Of a DNA stretch of 64,000 nucleotides, positions 44,700-57,127 are shown piece by piece (positions within the stretch are counted from its first letter, which is position 1; the number at the start of each line of letters is the position of its first letter). A program made the translations under genes and the position numbers. This stretch comes from Alitta virens. Taxonomy: Eukaryota; Annelida; Polychaeta; Phyllodocida; Nereididae. The notes beneath the pieces are model-generated. The model had not been told where the DNA came from. It searched no databases and was given only the letters and a program-made list of their open reading frames with translations. The DNA lies in the NCBI GenBank assembly GCA_932294295.1, contig OW028574.1, positions 15,200,215 through 15,264,214 of the forward strand. Reading direction: 5' to 3'.

Positions 44700-47689
44700 A
44701 CTAAAACAAAATGACACATTTAAATTTTTTTTAATTCTGATGCTTCAGTGGTGTAACTACTCAGCAGATGCAATGCGGGAGCTTGAATTGGACCTGACCA
44801 TATTAGGACACTGACCATAAAAGGATACCATACGTGTGTATGGGTCAGTATTGCATTGTACACAAATTCATATTTAATTTTTTAATAACTTTAGGCTACT
44901 TACCAAATACGATCTTATCCTGGATCCGTACAGAGACCGGCAATCCTAGCCTGTAAGAATTCAGCCATGGCACCTGCCCCCTTGAAATGTATGCATGCTA
45001 CGCGCCTGCCAGGGAAGGCAGGAGAGGGACGCTACAATGGTTGGGTACTTGGCAGGTCTTTTTGCATAGTGGACTGTCACGGGACGCAGCTATTTGAGAT
45101 CGAAGCAGCGATCTTACTTAATTGATTTACAGGACAATAGAGAAATGTTTAACTAAGGGATAATCACTGATTCATCAAGTTTCTTGAAACTTGATAAGCA
45201 GACAACAACGCCGCATGCCTGTCGCTCGCTTCCAGAAATCCGATCCGCAATTTAACAAGTTGCGAGTTCGTCTGCTCCGCCGAAAGCAACAATGAAGCAT
45301 TTCAATTTGACCATGTAATAAAATAGGCCTACGGGGCCTATATACCATACCAGTTATCTTCAAAATTTGAATGAATTATTTAAAGCGATACAAATCACAA
45401 ATGGTAACGGGCTTATTAGTCAAGTTTGGATTTCACAGCACTTGAAGGAGTTGAGTTCTTTTCTCTGTCCAAAACGAGTTACACATATGTGGCTCAACAT
45501 TATTCATTCTACCCCCCCCCCCCCTCCCTCGCATAACCCAACATGGCGTCATTATTTACGGAACCCAATCAACCGTGACGACTAATGTGTCCTTATCTCC
45601 TTAATCTCAAAATATTCTATTCTGGCTTGTGCAACATTGTCACTGGAATAACGCCGTTCCTACTAGAGGTCGCGACCTGTTGATAAAAGAACGAGAGGGG
45701 GGGGGGCGCTTTTTTGGTTCAGGCTTTACAGACACACACCCAAACGATTATTAAAAGAATTCCAAGAAAAGCGAGCCTAAAATATCCCACCAACAAAACA
45801 GTCTGCAACAGATAAAGAATTTATGTTGATTTATGACATTGTCATGGAAACTTTGCAAAGACGAATCAATATAAATCTATATATTTGAGAGTTTTTGGTC
45901 CAATAGTTAGGTGGTGTGGTGGTTGTAAGGCCCTCTGCATGATCCCAGAAACTTGTTACGGCCTGCTCTACGTCCAAAGTTGAGGCAAGTCATTGGCCCC
46001 ATCCAATGAGCATGGAATTCAAGCCTCATCTCATTGCTATGTCTGTGTGTGCATGGTAGCTGCATACTAACTGGTCATATTATAAGAAAATGCACATATT
46101 ACATTGAGAAATATTTCAATGTAAAATGTGCTATATCAGCAAACTTAGACCTATAGATCATTATGCAATCTTTTGTAATGATAATACTGACCCTGAATTT
46201 CACCTGAATCACCTGAAACCTATTTATGAAAGTGATAAACAAAAACATTAAAAGATTTATTCAAGTAAGTCTTATTGACAATCGCGATTTTCAAAATGTG
46301 TCAAAATTCTTGGCCTCCTAATCCACGGTTAATTGCATTTGTTATATGAACGGTTGGCAGCACACACCATCAGAATAACTTAATCCTCTTTTTTGTATTA
46401 AATGACTCGGGGAATAACATGGTGAACTTACCATGGGCCAGATAAGGTCATGAAATGAATTCAATGCAATAAAATCTAAGATGAACCTCGCTTTATACAA
46501 TGTAGTTCAGAATGCATTAGGGTCATTTCGTGCCAAATCACTTGAATTCCCAGAATCTTTCCGGGTGACCATCTCAGGTTTTCATGATATTTTTTTTCCT
46601 GGTACCTCCATATGATATGTATCTCTATATGTGTAATGATCACATGCAAAGTTACTGAGCCTAACTCCCAATAGTTTAAGAGATATGAATTTTTATAAAT
46701 TTGACTTTATTTCCCCGATTTTGGAGGTGAAAATGCTCGTTAAATAGATATTTTGAATTCCCACCTTTGGAACGCTATATCTCAGCAGTGGTAGGCTGTA
46801 TTGGGCTGTGGTTTGTCAAAGAGTATGACCTAGGTCTATATTTTCAGGAATGTCAACATCAGCCAGCAAGGGGTCCTGAGGGATATGTTCTTTCTCTCTC
46901 AAAACAAATGGTTGTCAGAATGTCAAAAGGTAACCATGTAAAGCACTGATGTTACCCACAAATAAGTAAACAGGTTATATCTACATTGTATAAGGTTAAA
47001 TCATAAATAAACTATAGAGATGATCAGAGAGAGCAATATGACAACTTCAATGATTTCAGGTTGCTTCCTTTGCAGTGTTTATCAAATGTGTTTGTTAGGA
47101 GAGGTGTTGGCTAAAACTGGAAGAAAAGTTAGGGATCTTGGATTAGCTGGCTGTAGCATGTACCTATATACATATGTCCTTGGTAATTTTCTGATTAATC
47201 CTGCAGATATCATAATGAAGCAATTTATGACATAATTGACCTCCACATCACATTGCCATTTATGAGCAATCCAATTTTCTTCTAATTTACGACTTTTGAG
47301 TCGAGACCTGAGCAGTGCGAGGTCACATGAGGCCCTCGCGGCGAACAAAAGGTCATCCGTGCACAAGGACGACTCTCCTGAAAAGATATCTTTCTGAGTA
47401 CGGTTGTCTGTCAATTTATTCTTATGTTATCAAAAAACAAAGTGTAATTTTGGTGACTTTAGGTGGTCAATGGTCATAAATGACATTTTAGAAACTCAGA
47501 TTACTGTAAGGGCCTATTTATAACAGCATCGTTTGATGTACAAAATGTCAGGATTAAAATGAATGTATCTATAGATCTGATAGTTAAAAAAGTACAGATA
47601 AAAAACACATGCTCATGACAGAATTGCGTAGCAGTTATTTCAGCAAATATTACAAGCTGTAGGCCTACACCGGCACGTGCCAATGGAGC
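44700..47689. other. Gene-free stretch with a SINE-like fragment and homopolymer runs
   Basis: 45915-46085 resembles SINE family B (GAGGCAAGTCATTGGCCCCATCC, CATCTCATTGCTATG, ACTGGTCATA). C- and G-runs lie at 45512 and 45699. A minus-strand frame at 47235-47414 reads like protein (DDLLFAARASCDLALLRSRL), but I recognise no family. No gene can be supported. Confidence 0.4.
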
Positions 47690-47704
47690 GCTACAAAAAA
47701 AGTA

Positions 47705-47785
47705 GTTAGGGCAGGGCTGAGCGCTATGCTAATGAGGAGATCAGAGATTGGCTGGTGGGGCCACAGAGGGCGGAGCTTGGATGGA
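47705..47785 (+). promoter_or_regulatory. Octamer / CCAAT / GC-box cluster
   Basis: Within 60 bp are found the octamer-like ATGCTAAT (near 47728), a reverse CCAAT (GATTGGCTGG, near 47746), a GC box (GGGCGGAGC, near 47769) and an AT-rich ATCATAAAG. A donor-like GGGCAG|GTACGA follows near 47856. No coding exon was confirmed. Confidence 0.35.
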
Positions 47786-48159
47786 TCATAAAGCACAGTC
47801 GCTCTCAACTTGATCATTTGCTCAATAGCTGGCTCGGTGTGCAGGTGGAGGGCAGGTACGATTCTCAGAAGTGTCAGTTTAAAAAACACAAACAGCTCGA
47901 GGCCATTTTCAATAGCCAAGTGACCCAAAGTTCGGACACCAGCTCTTGCGTGGACATAAATCAGAGCTGCAGGTCTCCGTGGTCAGCTGGGCTTCTTGGA
48001 ACCAAGCATTGTCTGAGCAGACAGCCAAGGGCAGGGAAAAAACTGTGATGAATGGTGACATGATAAGTTGGAAAAACCAAAGGACTGAGTTGTTATTATT
48101 CGCCCGAACCACAGACACAGGCAACACTCGCCCAGAGCACCTCACCAGGATCAATACTT

Positions 48160-49760
48160 ATTGACAATGAACACTCTCTGCAGGAACTCTACATACACAA
48201 TGAATAACTTTCAGTAAGTGTTTAATTTAATAACTCTTAATTCTTATAGAGTTTGATTTTGAATTACAATATGGTTTTGACTTTGCATTACCATATCTTA
48301 TGTTTTACACTTTGAAGTACTACATCTTAAGTATCATTTAATTAGGCCTACTTTTCTGCATGATAGGTAGTTCAGACTTTCAATTAAGTACTTGTACTAG
48401 TCTAGGACCTATATCGTGCAGTTTTGGCCTTTAATAACTATTCCCTCACACACGTTAATTCTAGTTGCCAATTCTTATATATGCATGCATATATATAATT
48501 TTACTTTATTATGATAAAGATTGACAATATTATTGACATTGATTTCAAATGCACAAGGTTGACAGATGCTGTCACCAGTCAATAAAACGTTTCCCAGAAC
48601 TTTCAAAATGGCACTTTACGAAGAACTTGGCTAGTTTTATCATATATATTAACATTCACAACTCGACATTTTCCGATTTTCAGGATAGCTAGAAGCAACA
48701 TTTTCCTTTATTAGGAAACACTGATTACGAATGCCAAAATTACCCAAGAGGTCATAATACGGACTGAAATGAGTCAGTATACAATGAACTTATGATAACA
48801 TTATTAAGTCACTGAATTTCAAAGTAATCACAGATATTAGTAATAAGCAATGAGGACATGTGCACATATAGTCATGATTTCAATGACTGGGTAAATTAAA
48901 TTCATAAAACTTACAATCTATACATGTATGGCCTTAGTGAAATTTTTTCTAATTTCTAATTTCACCAAGGCAATATTAATATATACATTTGGTCAACCAA
49001 CCAATCGTGTATTGAATCAATTAAGCACGTTGTAAATGCATTTTAATTTTGGACAAATTAAATTGAAATATATATTTCTTATACAATTTTTGAAAGGTAA
49101 TATCAAGTATAAAAGGTCAACCAATCATCATAATTGTCTTCAATAAATCGTGAATACGGTAAATTAATTTTAATACCTGTGTTTTGGAGAGCCATTAACT
49201 ATAAAGTGTAGGTCAGATGGACAATGGTCAATGTAACGTATATATTGGTCAGTTAATTGTTGCTGGCTGGCTGCTTAAATCAATTGTTCTGGTCACACGA
49301 GGTGAGAGAATTTTATTAATGGTGTCGGAGGCTTGATTGTCTATAGCATCAGCACTTATTGAATTTTCTGGCTTGACCTCATGCCATAATTGCAGCATAG
49401 GTTGCATTATTACTAATGTTTAAAGTGCCTCTATGCCTCTAGATGTTCAATGTCCTATAGAACTCTACAAGCATTTGCAACTTATGAATTATACATTGTG
49501 CATTTAGAACTGCTATCCAGTCACTCATACAGGATCAATTTGACAGAGATCCTTCAGTGACCCCACGGTAACTCCATTACGTAATACACGTAGGAATACA
49601 ATCAGAATGTGGACGGGGCTAACTGGAGAGTGTATACACAGCCCAGTGGAACCCCACAATTAAGACGATCTTAATTTAAGGCCCCTTAAAAAGGTCCCTA
49701 GTTGAAAAAGTTCAGAGATGATCAATCAGTAATCTTGGTTTTACATCCTATCTTTAATAA

Positions 49761-49815
<55 letters not shown>

Positions 49816-50729
49816 AGCTAATTTAATAACAGCAACAAAATGTTAGTGATGTGCATGTATACTTTTGCGAGCAACTGTATTTGTTTCGTAGTGATAAATA
49901 GAGAGCGTATAAATGTATAGGTCCTTTACAAAGCATCCCTGCAATTAGGACCACCCATTACAGTTCCAGAATTAAGATCACCTCGATAATACGACCACAT
50001 ATCAGCGATACCTAAGACCATAACTGTCAGGGACTACTGTATAAATTGCATTATGTACGTATGCTGTGCATGTATATACACACTCAATACAACCTGGTAT
50101 GACCAGCAACTGACCATCGATCTGTAATAACTGACCACTGGCCAGCTGTACTGACCACTTGTGTTTATATGCTCATGAGCTGGACACATCTGATATTTTG
50201 CACTGATGTGAAGCTCTCGCCTATATTTGTATACACAGTCATAAATACATTTGCATTTAGTCTGTAACCTCAAATATATCCGATTATTACCTATTATTCA
50301 TATCTCCCATTCCACATGTAGTGAAATAGAAAAATAAGGAAGGGTTTTGCATAAACTCTATACATTGCAGGTCACAGCTCTAAAGAAAAATATTCATATT
50401 TTAAATAATTCTATTATGCTATCTAATAAGAGCATTAACCGCCTACATACATACAGGATTGCAATAAAAAGGCATTGAAACTTATTATATATGTACGAAG
50501 CCTGCATAAAGAAAAATACTGAACTCTTTAGAAAGTGATTATTTAGGTAATTTTAGCTATGTGTCACAAGTCCCCTGCCCGGCAGCTATTGAACTTTTCA
50601 CAGTTGAAGAGTGCCATAAAGTGCCATAAAATTGTGCAGGGATCTTAACAAGACAGTAAAATAACAGGAACAATATATAAAATCCAGTGTATTCAATATG
50701 TAATGAAACGGATTAATTATCAGTTTGGC
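48160..50729. other. Gene-free stretch with microsatellite and pogo-like remnants
   Basis: (TATC)n microsatellite at 49761-49815. Around 49640-50040 degenerate CAGTGGAACCCCACAATTAAG and ATTAAGATCACC words resemble the ends of the pogo-like element at 62888. No coding sequence. Confidence 0.45.
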
Positions 50730-51100
50730 GTTTGGAGTGGTCTAGAGGTTAAAGCTCAGGCCAGCTCCGCTAATTCACCCATGAGCTATACAGTAGGCCT
50801 GAGTACTAACTAACTACCAGCTACATCTCAGGTGGAAGATTACATACATATATAATCACGGAGCCATATATAATAGTTTTCAGGCAATTAATAGTAAATA
50901 CCATAGGTAGGTAAGTAAATGTGTAACATGTCATGGATTCCAAGCCATATATAATCTCTTCATCACGTCTGCCTCTGAGGCTCTGACAGCTTGTATGCCT
51001 GGCATTTATGCTTCAAAAAATGAAAATGGAACCCAGGTCCCCAGCTTTAGAAGGAAGAAAGCGCACTGGCCAGGTTATCCTATATATTTTTGAGAATATA
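50730..51100. repeat. SINE-related fragments
   Basis: A plus-strand body fragment at 50930-51005 matches family B (GGATTCCAAGCC, CTGCCTCTGAGGCTCTGACA). At 51030-51085 a tRNA-like head lies on the minus strand (GGCCAGTGCGC as A box, CTGGGTTCCATT as B box). A further A-box-like TGGTCTAGAGGTTAAAGC lies at 50738. Confidence 0.45.
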
Positions 51101-51740
51101 CTTAGTGGCACATGCAGTAAAAGATTTTTCCAAAAAAAAAAAATTCGGTAAAAAATTTGATGCTGCAACAAAGAAACTTACCTTTGACTCACACACTTGG
51201 GAATATACAGGAATATACATGTATTCGCGATTTCTTTCTACAAAGAAAGAAAAAAGACTTATTTCCAGAGTCCAATACATACATATACAAGAGAATTAGC
51301 TGTAAACGTTATCAGAATAACAACAAAACCTCATGTTAATTTCCTAATCCATCAAACTGATGTCAAGGACCGGCGTACGGAGCCAAGTTATGCGCCCTTT
51401 TTGTTCAAAACTTTTTTCCGAAATAATGTTTTTTTTCTTCTTTTTTTTTTTAAGCGCGTTTCAAAACTAAAATCCTGTAAAAAGTTTGTTTGCTTCGTAT
51501 AAAAAAAAAATTTAAGAACTGGCTTACCGATTGGGAAACAAATATATTAATGCGCAGTAAATATGGATAGGCCTATTTATAACTTTTTTAAGCACTTCAC
51601 AGCACTTAGGAGGTCATATGTACCTAAATTTGGGTAAATAATTGAAGTTTAATGTTCTGAACACATGGCTCTCCTAATATTGACATATCAATTAAAGGCG
51701 ATACTTTCTCACTCACCCGTTCAGGTTCGGAGTTTCCAAT

Positions 51741-53928
51741 CAGGGGCGGATCCAAAACTGTTAAAGGGGGACTGGTCATAGAACAATAGGGAGATCAGGG
51801 TGTTTCATGGATTATAAGTGAAGCAATGGTGTATTAGTTATATGCACAGATTGTTATAAATTTTGACGTAACTCATTCACTTATTGAATGAAGATAAACA
51901 TTTTCTTTATATATTACAATTCCACACAAATTAAATCAGATGGAACATTTTTAAATCATTAACTTTCCAGTGTAGGCCTATATATTAATTTACTGAATAT
52001 CATGCAGTCACATGTCAACCTCATATTTATAAACAAACCCTAAAAAAAATATATATATATATCACCATGATTCCATGAAGTCCAACATATTTGCGAAATA
52101 TTTTTAGCATCCTATTTCAGCATCCCTGTATATATTTCATGGCAGTTTATCAGAGGAATGTGGGAAAATATTTCCGATTGGCCAGCACATTTCTTGGCTG
52201 ACAAGAGCATGACTCTACCTGCCTGACTATGCAACATGCCTGTGGTTGGACTACCCAAAATATTTTTATGCCCAGCAGATCTGTTATCATTGAGTATCAG
52301 CTTTGTATATACATTTTATTACGGTTCCTAGTATACTTCCTATCTGTAATATTATCTCGATGCCAACTGGAATTTTGGATCACTATAAACACCACCTCAC
52401 CATTAAGACCACCTTATTCTTAATTAGCAAACTATTTCAAGACCATGCAGTTTCTGGGTTTAATTCTCGCTGGCTATTATATTTACCTCACTATTAAGAC
52501 CTCATCGCTATTAAGGCCATTTAATATTGCCCATTTAAAGTGGTCTTATAAGTGGGATGCTACTGCATTGATGATTATTATTAAATTTGTCATAAATTTC
52601 AGTAACTTCAATACATGTAAATTGACATGTTTAACTCTGCAGGTGAAATTAGAATTGGGTAATTTCACCAAGGTTTTATCAATTTAACAGCTATTGAGTA
52701 CTCCCATCACAATATTGAAATAGTCACAATACCTGGTAATAAAATAGTCATAGTCAAAACTCACCATTAAGACCATCCTTTGTAATCAAACAATTGCTCT
52801 TAATATCGAGGTGGTTTTAATTCTATGGATATAAATAAAAAAAAGTTTTTAAATCATCTTGACCTTTGATGCACTTGTTTTCATAAACATTGGTTTTTCA
52901 AAACATGGCCGTCAAAAAGTGGGGCACAAAAGCTGTCGAGCAAAGTCGAAAAGTTTTGACTTACAGATAATTTATCGATTTTTAAATAAATCCAAATATT
53001 TGACCAAAACATCCGATATAAATAGACATTTCTTTGTGATATACTCAGTATTACTCAACCATGCTATTTCAAGATTTTTCAGATCACCTTTATTGGTGCA
53101 TTATTAAATATCGTCAGTGTCAAAACAGAACCTTCAAAAGGTTATCAATCAAATTTGTGAGTCTGTAGGCCTTTTTACATAAAAATCCATGACCGTATTG
53201 TAAGTATTTATATTTCAATGATTCGCCAATACCTTTATTTATTCATCCACACTCTCAATTCGATGCAATGTGTAGCCGTGGAAGTTGCAGAATTGCTTTA
53301 CATACATGGTTACTGAAGTGAACATCGAAAGTCTGAAGCGTGACTTCTGACCGAACTGCGCTATCCCCCCTCCCCCCACAACCCTAGAATTCTTAGGCTA
53401 CGGCCCTGCTGTGTGTATATATATATATACGTAACATCCTAGCTGGATGTTGATCGCATGAGACGTTAAATTGTCCAGAGGTGCCTTGTATCGATCGGTG
53501 TCTACGCTGAGGCAAGTAAAATAACCCACCCATAAGGTAAATGTGTAACATGGGCGTGGACTCCATACCTTATCATCTCATCATTAGGTCTGCCTCTGGC
53601 AGCTGGTCATACAAGCTGACTAAGCTACAGACCCAGTAGCATTGAGACATTTACACATCAATAATGCAATGTAACCCTAATTTCTCTGGAATTATTGTGC
53701 ATATTGGAACATCGCTTCCAGACTACCTAACTGCAAAGCCAATTTCACTAATGAAAACACTAAATATTGATCTCAAATCCAATTACAATTAACCTCACAA
53801 TTAAGACCAGTCAGTATCTTGGAACGATAAGTTGCACAGAGACCGCCAGTTGAGTTGTGGGCTTTCAGAGTGACCCTTAGGGGTGGCATCAGCATTGTTT
53901 TCATTCAGAATGTTTGGATCCGCCCCTG
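51741..53928. mobile_element. Region bounded by CAGGGGCGGATCC inverted repeats, with nested pogo-like and SINE remnants
   Basis: Left end CAGGGGCGGATCCAAAAC and right end GTTTGGATCCGCCCCTG. A 96-bp relative with the same ends is at 56794-56889. No matching target duplication was found. Between 52380 and 53810 several ATTAAGACCACC-type words indicate degenerate pogo-like ends, and 53460-53655 is a SINE. Whether the 2.2 kb is one element is uncertain. Confidence 0.5.
53460..53655 (+). repeat. SINE (family B) body
   Basis: Shares GAGGTGCCTTGTA, TCTACGCTGAGGCAAGTAAAA and ACCCACCCAT with 13686-13790 (there on the minus strand), and CTGCCTCTGGCAGCTGGTCA with 11320 and 50985. A tRNA-like head is not preserved in this copy. 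Confidence 0.65.
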
Positions 53929-53934
53929 AACGTC

Positions 53935-55328
53935 ACTAAATTTATGAAAACCCGTTAAGTCACAACTTTACAGTCGGGCATGGCACTGCAAGAATGATTA
54001 AAGGCTCTCATTTTACCCAAGTATTCAAGCTGACTATACAATAGCACCATTAATTTATATACAGGCATGTATATGACAACTTGCAAAACAGAAGTCTGAA
54101 GACCAACATAATGTCCTGGAAGAACCCCCTTTAAATCTATTAGCCATGCCCTTTGTCCATAAAACAAACACCTTTTCCTCCCATTTATCTGTCTTGACAT
54201 CCGTAATGACAACCCCCGGGGCTCTATGTCCCCTTTCCTGACGGGGGAGGCAGTCCCTGGTCTCAGCAGCCAAAAACCCCGGCCCCAATTCTCCCCGCCG
54301 GGAAAATGCCCCCGGGACACCAACGGGGTGACAGCCACTGCAACGGTGACAGCGGACAGACGTTCAAAACATGCTGTAAATAGTCCCACATGACTACAAA
54401 ATAACTGCATAAACATGTCTGATTGTCTATTTATAAAGATCGAGACAAACTGAAATAGGCCCATGGTCGTAAATATGTCTATTTCAAGATCAACTATATA
54501 TAAAATAGCATGGAGACAAGACTCTTGTCTCCATGAAAATAGCAACTATATATAAAATAGCAACCTTATAATATTTTGGTGAAAATGCAAAAACAAGCCC
54601 CTTTTTTTTAAATATATTTTTCAAAATGTTGCCTTAAGTTGTCCTAAAATCATTGCTTGTCAATATCCTAATACAGCTTCTTTTGAACACTGAAGTATAA
54701 ACACACTAACACAAGCAACGGAAAACATAAATCTATAATTTGAAAAACTACAGCAGGACATTATATATATTTTGCACTTGTCAGAACAAATTGAGGCTGT
54801 ATTTTCCACATTGCCTTGAAACAGCTGCCAAAATGAAGACTGCAAATTATGGTGGACAAGCAAAACATTGAATAGTCTGAGCACATATCTTGCGAATGCA
54901 ATTCTACAGTTAAGTCCAAAAAAAGAAAAAAAAAGAAAAGACAAATTAAGCTCAGAAATTTGACAAAATGCTTCAAGGCAGAATGATTGCAGCCGTCTTG
55001 TGACAATGACTGATAGACATTGCCTCCATTGTTCAAGCTAAGCTGAATATTACCACTAAAATTTCGGAATATCTTAGTCATGCTATACATAGTCAATATA
55101 TTGCATTAGTGTATATACATATTGTGTAACAACATAAATTATAGCCCTTCTTCACAATTCAACTAATGTGGTTTTATAATAAATAACACCCGACGAACAT
55201 AACAATTATGTAGGCGGCAATTATCATCAATTTAGAGTTATAAATTACTTTATAAAATTGTAAACAGGCGTGGTCCAATGTAAAGCAAACTATTTCAATA
55301 TCTTGACTACATTGCAGTTGGTTAAATG
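53935..55328. other. Gene-free stretch with a GC-rich patch and a hairpin between direct repeats
   Basis: 54200-54360 is unusually GC-rich for the window. At 54509-54535 CATGGAGACAAG and CTTGTCTCCATG form a 12-bp perfect hairpin. It is bracketed by the 20-bp direct repeat CAACTATATATAAAATAGCA at 54491-54510 and 54543-54562. Overlapping minus-strand frames lack any domain. Confidence 0.45.
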
Positions 55329-55336
55329 CATTTGCA

Positions 55337-55478
55337 CATGGGCCCCGTTTTAGGGGGGGGGGACAGGGGGACAAGTCCCCCCCCACTTTTTTTGTACCAA
55401 CATAACGATTTGACTGTTGGTGTCCAGAATAAAGGTCAATATGTCCCCCCCACATTTTGAAATGAAACGGGGCCCCTG
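55337..55478. mobile_element. 142-bp hAT-type MITE, copy 1
   Basis: Ends CATGGGCCCCGTTT and, inverted, CAGGGGCCCCGTTTCATTTC. Perfect 8-bp duplication CATTTGCA at 55329-55336 and 55479-55486. The interior includes G- and C-runs and GACTGTTGGTGTCCAGAATA, as in copy 2. Confidence 0.92.
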
Positions 55479-55486
55479 CATTTGCA

Positions 55487-56414
55487 AAAATCTGTGAAGC
55501 ATGGATCATAAATCACAGCAAGTTATGAATATTGCCCAAAATTATCAGATTTAACACCCTGAATGGTTCTAATTTTTAAGCAACTGACCGCACGGAAAAT
55601 CGCGCCTTGTTATGGTATAATAAATGAAGGTATCGACTTTAATGGCGTAAAGGTCAGTCACACTTCGAATAACAAGTGGAAGAATGTGCGTCTGCTAAAA
55701 TCGATAAAAAGCAGACGATCTCTTGGAAGAATCTCGCGCCATTGTGGACTCGTCATTATATTCCAGAAGACGGCAATTAATCACGGACGAGTTCTATAGT
55801 ATATAATACAATAACTATTTCACTTATTCACCGAATATTTTCGGCAATGTTGTCGTGTTAAAAGTTCAATGACCTTTGTTTAATCGATCTATCATGCAAC
55901 CATGCAGCCACGAGGCAGCTAGACCCATTTTTCGCTTCCCCTATTTATTATCGACTCTCGAAATATGACATTTTATTTGCACTTGTCTGGACACTCGCCT
56001 GAATTAGACCTTAGATAAACAAACACATACATACACAGACGGATATATTTCATAATGCGACTGTAATTTGATCAATACATCATGCTCGCCAGGCTGTGCT
56101 CAGCTGCACAGCAATTCAAAAGAGAAGAAAACGTGTCACATGTGGCCATATGTATAACATTAACAATAAATCGAATTAAAGCTGCATAGCTTTACCCGAT
56201 GACACCAGGCACATACTTTGAGGCAAATCGCATTAGATTTAAATTTTCCATTTATTTCTCTTTACTCCAAATATTTTCAATCATGGGAAGTGATTTTATA
56301 TACCACATTCTTTTTCAATAAACTTTTCATAAACTATGATGGGAGGAAAAAAAATTTGAAAATGTAGAGCAAAAAAAATTTGCATTAAAATTATGTATGT
56401 CAGTACCTATTATA
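55487..56414. other. Gene-free stretch between the two MITE copies
   Basis: A plus-strand frame at 55563-55799 is open for 78 codons, but I recognise no motif, splice site or promoter. Otherwise nothing. Confidence 0.35.
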
Positions 56415-56422
56415 CTGTTTAT

Positions 56423-56579
56423 CATGGGCCCCGTTTTAGGGGGGGGGGGACAGGGGGACAAGTCCCCCCCCCCCCCACTTTTTTTGTACCAACATAACAA
56501 TTTGACTGTTGGTGTCCAGAATAAAGGTCAATATGTCCCCCCCCCCCCCACATTTTGAAATGAAACGGGGGGGCCCCTG
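56423..56579. mobile_element. 157-bp hAT-type MITE, copy 2
   Basis: Same family as 55337-55478, nearly identical except for longer C- and G-runs. Perfect 8-bp duplication CTGTTTAT at 56415-56422 and 56580-56587, different from that of copy 1, so the two insertions are independent. Confidence 0.92.
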
Positions 56580-56793
56580 CTGTTTATGATTTTTTAAACT
56601 ACGCAAGATCCTGTAATATCAAAGTCATGCTGGATATAGATGTGATACCGGCCTCTATTTTAGACGCGGCTTGTAATCGAGAAAATACTAAACACATAAA
56701 TTTCCAAATTCCAATATTACAGATGCATGGTCGAAGTTGTGGCCGACACCGGAGTTGTAGAAATCTATAGTCTGGTTGAATGAAAAGGTATAC

Positions 56794-56889
56794 CAGGGGC
56801 GGATCCAGAACATTATTGCAGAGAGAGGTTTTACAATATTAAGAGATATCTATCTAAGAATTCATTCAGAATGTTTGGATCCGCTCCTG
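56794..56889. mobile_element. 96-bp MITE with CAGGGGCGGATCC ends
   Basis: CAGGGGCGGATCCAGAACAT at the left and GTTTGGATCCGCTCCTG at the right, as at 51741 and 53928. No matching target duplication was visible. Confidence 0.7.
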
Positions 56890-57070
56890 GACGTCAGAAT
56901 TAAAGACCACAACTCTGGTCTCGGCCACAACTTCCGACGTTTGGCACTGTTTTGACTCTACTTCGGGACCACTTGGCAAAGTCAAGTAAACTGGTTGCTA
57001 TAGATATATCTACCTGCTAAGTTTTTCTGAATTTTAGAAAGTTTTTTTCTCTTATCTTTTGTCCGCTGAA

Positions 57071-57127
57071 GGAATTCCCCAAAATTCCATAACTGCATCA
57101 TGATGCAGGTGTGCATGGGAATTTTCC
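57071..57127. promoter_or_regulatory. Candidate regulatory module: two NF-kB-type sites around a 16-bp palindrome
   Basis: GGAATTCCCC (57071-57080) and GGGAATTTTCC (57117-57127) both fit the kB consensus. Between them CTGCATCATGATGCAG (57093-57108) is a perfect palindrome. It lies about 1.8 kb before the first recognised coding exon of the bZIP gene. Confidence 0.4.

Noticed and set aside
48044..48090. C/D-box-like words (GTGATGAAT and CTGA)
   Set aside because: The spacing of about 35 nt is too short for a normal C/D snoRNA and no terminal stem is present.
54055..54545. 196-codon minus-strand frame over the GC-rich patch
   Set aside because: The frame is open because of the GC-rich patch. 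It contains no domain and overlaps other frames of similar quality.
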